Assembly (NCBI GenBank): GCA_963599445.1
Contig: CAVBWZ010000007.1
Location: 62,001 to 126,000 of the forward strand
Length of the DNA stretch: 64,000 bases
Direction of reading: 5' to 3'
Source of the DNA: UBA9732 sp963599445
GTDB lineage: Bacteria > Spirochaetota > Spirochaetia > Sphaerochaetales > Sphaerochaetaceae
Within the stretch, counting starts at the first letter, position 1. Every line of letters begins with the position of its first letter. Shown here in pieces: positions 59,829 through 64,000 of the stretch. A program made the position numbers and the translations under genes. The notes under the pieces were generated by a model. It had not been told where the DNA came from. It did not search any database and saw only the letters and a list, made by a program, of their open reading frames with translations.

Positions 59829-60851
59829 TCACATATTGTTTGTTTTGAAACCGTTTGGATTGCCTTTCTGCCACCTCCAGGAATCCTCGCACATCCTTTC
59901 TAGACCGTACTTTGTCTCAAAGCCAAGGACCTCCTTGGCTTTCGTTGGATCGGCATATACGGTTGCAAGGTCCCCAGCACGCCTAGGCCCTATTACATAA
60001 GGAATATGCCTACCACTTGCCTTCTCGAAAGCCTTCACTATGTCAAGGACGCTTGAGCCTTTGCCGGAGCCAATGTTGAACACCTCGCACCCCTCGTGCT
60101 TTGAAGCATAGTCCAACGCCGCAAGATGCGCACGCGCAAGGTCCACAACATGGATGTAGTCCCTCACCCCGGTTCCATCCGGAGTGTCGTAGTCGTTTCC
60201 AAAGACCGTAAGGTGGTCGCGCTTGCCAATTGCCACCTGTGTCACATATGGCATGAGGTTGTTTGGAATCCCCTGCGGATCCTCTCCCAAAAGCCCGCTC
60301 TCATGGGCTCCAACAGGGTTGAAGTACCTAAGAAGCACAATGCTCAGGCTCTTGTCCGCTACGCAGAACGCCTTGAAGAACTGCTCGGACATATACTTCG
60401 TCCACCCATACGGATTGGTGCAGTCCCCTGTTCTGGAGGTCTCCTTGAGAGGCATCTCGTTGTCGCCGGAGTACACCGTGGCGCTTGAAGAGAACACAAG
60501 GCGCTTCGTGCCATGCTCCTTCATCACCTCCACAAGCGTAAGCGTAGCATCAAGATTGTTCCTGAAGTACTCAAGAGGCTTCTGTACGCTCTCGCCAACC
60601 GCCTTGAGACCCGCAAAATGTATGACCTCGTCTATATGGCACTGGTCGAACACCCGCCCCAGAGCCTCCTTGTCGCAGACATCCACATTGAAGAACAGCG
60701 GCCTCCTGCCTGTAATCCTCTCCACCCTAGCCAGAGCCTCCTCATGGCTGTTGCATAGATTGTCCACCACCACGACATCGTAGCCATGCTCCAGCAGCTC
60801 CACGCACGTATGCGACCCAATGAATCCAGCTCCACCTGTAACAAGAACCAT
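59829..60851 (-). CDS. galE: UDP-glucose 4-epimerase
   Basis: 340 residues from ATG 60851 (GGAGGG upstream; an ATG at 60863 is less well placed). Rossmann start VLVTGGAGFIGSHTCVELLE, VVVDNLCNS, FSSSATVYSG and the catalytic Y-x-x-x-K in NPYGWTKYMSEQ. It interconverts UDP-glucose and UDP-galactose with bound NAD, linking galactose use with surface glycan precursors. Single gene between the opp operon and the hydrolase. Confidence 0.95.
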   Translation of the reverse strand: MVLVTGGAGFIGSHTCVELLEHGYDVVVVDNLCNSHEEALARVERITGRRPLFFNVDVCDKEALGRVFDQCHIDEVIHFAGLKAVGESVQKPLEYFRNNLDATLTLVEVMKEHGTKRLVFSSSATVYSGDNEMPLKETSRTGDCTNPYGWTKYMSEQFFKAFCVADKSLSIVLLRYFNPVGAHESGLLGEDPQGIPNNLMPYVTQVAIGKRDHLTVFGNDYDTPDGTGVRDYIHVVDLARAHLAALDYASKHEGCEVFNIGSGKGSSVLDIVKAFEKASGRHIPYVIGPRRAGDLATVYADPTKAKEVLGFETKYGLERMCEDSWRWQKGNPNGFKTNNM

Positions 60852-60923
60852 TCTTCCCTCCATATCCTCTACTATTGTTATATCAATCCCTTTTCAGCCC
60901 GATGTCCTTGTGCTTTGCATTCC

Positions 60924-61445
60924 CTAGAGCACATCCACCATTATGGACCTAAGACATGCAAGCGCAGCGCTCTTGTTGTCAGCATTGGCATCGTCCGTAG
61001 CCCTAGAATCCACCACTATGCGGGATTCGGGAAGGCTCGCCTTTGCTATCACCGCATTGCTGAGAACACATATGCTTGAGACAAGACCGCAAAGCTCCAC
61101 CTCATCATAGCGCTGTTCTGCAAGGTATCGGCCAAGCTCAACGGACCCAAACGTTGGTTTCTCAATCACCTTCTCCGCCTTGTCCACATAAGGAAGAACG
61201 CTTTCATCCAACCGCCAACCCCAGGAACCCTTTATGCAGTGCTTCACAGGAAGCCCCCTGCCCTCTGCAGTCTCAAGATAATCTTCCCCATGTGTATCCA
61301 TTGTAAAGATCACATGCGTTCCACAGGACAAGGCCTTCTCAATCTTGTCCACGATGACAGGCCTAAGCAGCGTTGCACTCTCAAAACCCAAGGAGCCGGT
61401 CACAAAATCGTTCTGATAATCCACAACAACAAGAGCTCTTTTCAT
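60924..61445 (-). CDS. Isochorismatase-family cysteine hydrolase (nicotinamidase-like)
   Basis: 173 residues. The triad is Asp in VVVDYQNDFVTG, Lys in VIEKPTFGS and Cys in LVSSICVLSNAV. The second half differs from standard PncA in lacking the H-x-H zinc site, though MDTHGEDY holds some metal-like residues. It hydrolyses an amide such as nicotinamide or a related compound. Divergent from the esterase gene at 61515. Confidence 0.88.
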   Translation of the reverse strand: MKRALVVVDYQNDFVTGSLGFESATLLRPVIVDKIEKALSCGTHVIFTMDTHGEDYLETAEGRGLPVKHCIKGSWGWRLDESVLPYVDKAEKVIEKPTFGSVELGRYLAEQRYDEVELCGLVSSICVLSNAVIAKASLPESRIVVDSRATDDANADNKSAALACLRSIMVDVL

Positions 61446-61514
61446 AATTCATTGCTCCATATATAATAATAAAAACATTGAACCAAAACTACGAATATTA
61501 TATCATATTTTTCC

Positions 61515-62552
61515 ATGGGCGATTATGTTTTGACACACAAAACCAAAAGAATCCTTAAGCTCAGGAAGGCCGTGGACATAGAGGACGTCACGACAGCCTC
61601 CCAGCAGGAGATAGACGAATACAATCGCTCAGACATAAAGTCCAAAAGAACCTTCTACTCCCTGTACCGCCCGGTAACAAAGGATATCCTCAAACGAACA
61701 TTCATAATCCCCGTCAACGATGGCGCAATAACAGGGTACTTCTTCGAAAAATACAAGGATCGCTCCGTTTCAGGCCAAAGTTCCCTCATTATCCTATTCC
61801 ATGAAGGCGGTTGGATGTTGGGCAACATGAGCAAGTGCGGAGCCTTCTGCAGCAACCTTTGCAACGTCACAGGTGCAAGTGTGTTGGCAATAGACTTCAG
61901 ACTCGCCCCCAAGTTCAAGTTCCCAATCCCTGTGGAGGACTGCTACAGCGCATTCCTGTGGGCGTACCAAGGCGCACGCTACTGGCGCGTAGACCCGGAC
62001 AAGATCTATCTCATGGGTGCATGCACCGGCGGAAACCTTGCCGCAGCCGTAAGCAGGCTTGCACGCGACCGCAAAGGCCCAAAGATTGCAGGGCAAATCC
62101 TCATCTCCCCCGTAACTGACTGCCGTATGCGCACGGAAAGCTACGAAAAGTACAAGGACTGCCCCTCCTTCTCCGTCAAGGAGATGGAGTACTTCATACG
62201 CAACTACTCGCGAGAACCAAAGGACATCCTCGACCCATTGTTCTCCCCTCTTCTTGCAAAGGACAACTCAAGGCTACCGCAGACCCTTGTCTTCGCGGCG
62301 GAGTACGACCCATTGTACGACGATGCCCGCCTATACAGCCAAACACTCATAGAAGCGGAGACCCCTTCAAAGTTCCTTGAAATGAAAGGCATGTACCACG
62401 GCTTCCTACTCTACCCAAGCGCCCAAGGCTGGATAGACGTAATGCTAGCAATAGCCTCCTTCGTAGGAGGAAGAGCCGTCAACGATGTGGAGATCATGAG
62501 CGACAGCGAACGCCGCCGCCTCTCCCGCCGCCCCCAACTCATAGTCCAGTAA
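61515..62552 (+). CDS. Alpha/beta hydrolase (HSL family) with Cys nucleophile position
   Basis: 345 residues of the hormone-sensitive-lipase/acetyl-esterase family. The oxyanion motif is HEGGWMLGNM in place of HGGG. The nucleophile elbow is LMGACTGGNLAAAV, where the usual G-D-S-A-G-G has Cys for Ser. The acid is in AAEYDPLYDDARLY and the His in KGMYHGFLLYPS. The fold is intact but the Ser-to-Cys change may lower or alter esterase activity. No Shine-Dalgarno is clear. Confidence 0.85.
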   Translation: MGDYVLTHKTKRILKLRKAVDIEDVTTASQQEIDEYNRSDIKSKRTFYSLYRPVTKDILKRTFIIPVNDGAITGYFFEKYKDRSVSGQSSLIILFHEGGWMLGNMSKCGAFCSNLCNVTGASVLAIDFRLAPKFKFPIPVEDCYSAFLWAYQGARYWRVDPDKIYLMGACTGGNLAAAVSRLARDRKGPKIAGQILISPVTDCRMRTESYEKYKDCPSFSVKEMEYFIRNYSREPKDILDPLFSPLLAKDNSRLPQTLVFAAEYDPLYDDARLYSQTLIEAETPSKFLEMKGMYHGFLLYPSAQGWIDVMLAIASFVGGRAVNDVEIMSDSERRRLSRRPQLIVQ

Positions 62553-62572
62553 TCACTGCAACCCCTAGCAAA

Positions 62573-62665
62573 ATCTGTAGCCAATCTGTAGCAAGTGTAG
62601 CGTTTGTGGAGTCTGTGCCATCTGTAACATCTGTTGAATCTGTAGCAGGTGTCGCACCTGTTAAA
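62573..62665. repeat. Degenerate 9-base tandem repeats
   Basis: Ten units beginning TGT: TGTAGCAAG, TGTAGCGTT, TGTGGAGTC, TGTGCCATC, TGTAACATC, TGTTGAATC, TGTAGCAGG, TGTCGCACC and so on, at a strict 9-base step. Noncoding, between convergent genes. Confidence 0.7.
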
Positions 62666-62668
62666 CCA

Positions 62669-63661
62669 TCACCCTTTCAACGCATCGTTTGGAACATTGC
62701 CAAGCAATAGTCCAATGGACTCCTTCTTGAGAAAGAGCTCCTTTTCGCCGCTTGCGGAGAAATAGCAGTACCAGCATTTTTCATCGGCCTTGTAGTGGAC
62801 GTCGCATCCCATGATGTAGGAGCTGGACCACCCCTTGTCCGCAGGGACGAGGATTGGCTTTGAGCCGCAGCGTGACCAGTTGTATCCGTCTTCAGACTTG
62901 AGGAGGACCATGACTGAACTTGTGCGCTTCTTCTTCTGATTCCAGAACACAGGACACTGGAAGGCGTAGAGGACATCCCCGCAGGGAACGACCCTTATGC
63001 TTCCGCAGCCAAGGTTGGACCACGGGTCATCCGGAATGGGTTCAAGAAGAGGTCGCTCAGGCTTCTTCATCGAGTATGGACCGCTCACGGCAGGGGAGGT
63101 CGCACAGGCGAAGTATCGGGAGACCTTCTGCTTGGTATCGGGAAGCACAAGATGGGAGGCTCCAAAGAACAGAGTGTACTCATCTCCTGCCTTTACAAGC
63201 TGGGGTCTTGAAATCCTAGGATACCTGAGGTAGTCGCCTGCAAACGGAATTGTTCTGCTGTCAAGGATGAGACGTGGCTTGCTCCACGTCACAAGGTCAG
63301 TGGATGTCTTCATCTCAAAGCACGAATACGAGTCGTGCTTCCCCTCTCCCGTGCGTTTGTTTATGAACGGCATGCTGCCGTCATGCTTCTCGTACAGCAG
63401 ATAGTAGTTCTCGTTCTCTATGAATATGAAGGGGGAATGTCCTCTAGGCTCGATGAGACGACTTGCCTCCCATGCGATGCCGCTTGATGATACGCAGTGA
63501 TGGAGCCCCAACCATGTGTGGTAGAAAAGGTGCCACTTCCCATCGCATGACTGCTCGGGAAGAAGGACCTGCGGGTCGCAGAGCGTTGGAGTCAGTTTTC
63601 CACCGGAGACGAGAGGTTCGTCACTGAATGGAAACCATATGCATCTTTCAAGATCCTGCAT
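62669..63661 (-). CDS. Beta-propeller glycosidase-like protein (GH43/32/130 type)
   Basis: 330 residues in the five-bladed propeller pattern: CDPQVLLPEQSCDGKWHLFY, GHSPFIFIENENYYLLYEK, YPRISRPQLVKAGDEYTLFF, NLGCGSIRVVPCGDVLYAFQ and SEDGYNWSRCGSKPILVP. Such proteins trim plant or fungal glycans or phosphorolyse mannosides. There is no signal peptide, so it is cytosolic. The exact family and catalytic acids could not be fixed. Confidence 0.7.
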   Translation of the reverse strand: MQDLERCIWFPFSDEPLVSGGKLTPTLCDPQVLLPEQSCDGKWHLFYHTWLGLHHCVSSSGIAWEASRLIEPRGHSPFIFIENENYYLLYEKHDGSMPFINKRTGEGKHDSYSCFEMKTSTDLVTWSKPRLILDSRTIPFAGDYLRYPRISRPQLVKAGDEYTLFFGASHLVLPDTKQKVSRYFACATSPAVSGPYSMKKPERPLLEPIPDDPWSNLGCGSIRVVPCGDVLYAFQCPVFWNQKKKRTSSVMVLLKSEDGYNWSRCGSKPILVPADKGWSSSYIMGCDVHYKADEKCWYCYFSASGEKELFLKKESIGLLLGNVPNDALKG

Positions 63662-63676
63662 TCAAAGACCTACCAT

Positions 63677-64000
63677 TCATTCCTTCATGTTCATCTTTGG
63701 ACCGCTTGGAGCGTCGCCGGACGGACTGCGCCTTTTGGAGAATATAGGTGCAAAGGTCTCATCGGCATCGACCTTCTTCGTGTACCATTTCACGAACCTT
63801 GAATATATGAACCATGAAAGTCCAATGGACACGAAGAATATGAGCATTATCCACACCATGTTGCCGTTCTCATCATCAGGATTGCCGAACCTTCCAAGGA
63901 GAGCGAACCCTAGAATGAAGAAGATCATCATCAAAACGACGTTCCCAATCGTTGCCAATGTGATGAAAACTGCAGTGTTTCTCTTCTTACGGGCATCGTT
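63677..64000 (-). CDS. Small membrane protein, start beyond the window
   Basis: The minus-strand frame is open to the window edge, so the N-terminus is missing; a TTG at 63958 is only an apparent start. The visible part reads NDARKKRNTAVFITLATIGN at the edge. Two membrane spans follow (VVLMMIFFILGFALLG and NMVWIMLIFFVSIGLSWFIY) and then a basic tail (RRSPSGDAPSGPKMNMKE). Function unknown. Confidence 0.6.
   Translation of the reverse strand, partial: NDARKKRNTAVFITLATIGNVVLMMIFFILGFALLGRFGNPDDENGNMVWIMLIFFVSIGLSWFIYSRFVKWYTKKVDADETFAPIFSKRRSPSGDAPSGPKMNMKE

Overview
The window looks like a host-associated spirochaete of the Sphaerochaeta/Treponema kind. The secreted solute-binding proteins have short spirochaete-style leaders ending in FAQ. 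The peptide importer has an OppD with a long insertion and an OppB with a large extra domain. A Wzi-like outer-membrane barrel points to a double-membrane cell, and sugar, nucleoside and peptide uptake dominate. This placement is inference, since no rRNA is present. A run of 10 Ns at 24087-24096 shows that the sequence is a scaffolded assembly.

Layout. 0-3.3 kb: two convergent Fic genes, a 59-residue partner and a threonine aldolase. 3.3-9.9 kb: a YjjG-type nucleotidase, then a maltodextrin-type operon read leftward (lacI, GH13 glycosidase, binding protein, two permeases) with two matching LacI-type operators, one of them inside the GH13 gene. 10.3-14.3 kb: a membrane-bound XRE protein, an outer-membrane barrel and a nitrilase-family hydrolase. 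14.4-24.1 kb: an accessory zone with an AbiE toxin-antitoxin pair, MerR, RhuM, two DUF4143 ATPases, a third Fic, a transposase remnant and a PIN/XRE-ImmA pair. 24.2-33.8 kb: an AT-richer defence island with DUF1828 and DUF6978-like genes, XRE plus ImmA, a cytosine-5 methyltransferase, and a four-gene operon of a DpnII-like nuclease, a ParB-like protein, an SNF2 helicase and a DUF3883 nuclease-like protein.

34-39.4 kb: rlmD, the pseudouridine pair psuG/psuK, deoD and an aldehyde dehydrogenase. 39.7-43.5 kb: an enoate-reductase-like flavoenzyme with both subunits of aconitase X. 43.7-45.9 kb: a RelBE-type pair, degenerate 9/10-bp repeats, a possible structured RNA, an acetyltransferase, tRNA-Ala(CGC) and a DUF2442 gene. 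46-48.7 kb: an amino-acid ABC importer whose ATPase carries an RsbW-like tail. 49-52 kb: a cytidylate-kinase-like gene, a PHP phosphatase and an ApbE-like protein. 52-59.7 kb: oppABCDF. 59.8-64 kb: galE, an isochorismatase-like hydrolase, an esterase-like hydrolase with Cys at the nucleophile position, a beta-propeller glycosidase-like protein and a truncated membrane gene.

The strongest system-level signal is the 26-34 kb island. One inverted repeat (TACGC, six bases, GCGTA) lies at the XRE-ImmA promoter and again twice near the promoter of the nuclease/helicase operon 7 kb away, so the XRE repressor and ImmA protease probably control restriction. The second is a set of paired, gene-specific dyads with fixed internal spacing next to Fic, DUF4143 and metabolic genes. 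The third is that two solute-binding proteins (OppA and the GlnH part of GlnHP) appear to have their lobes in permuted order.
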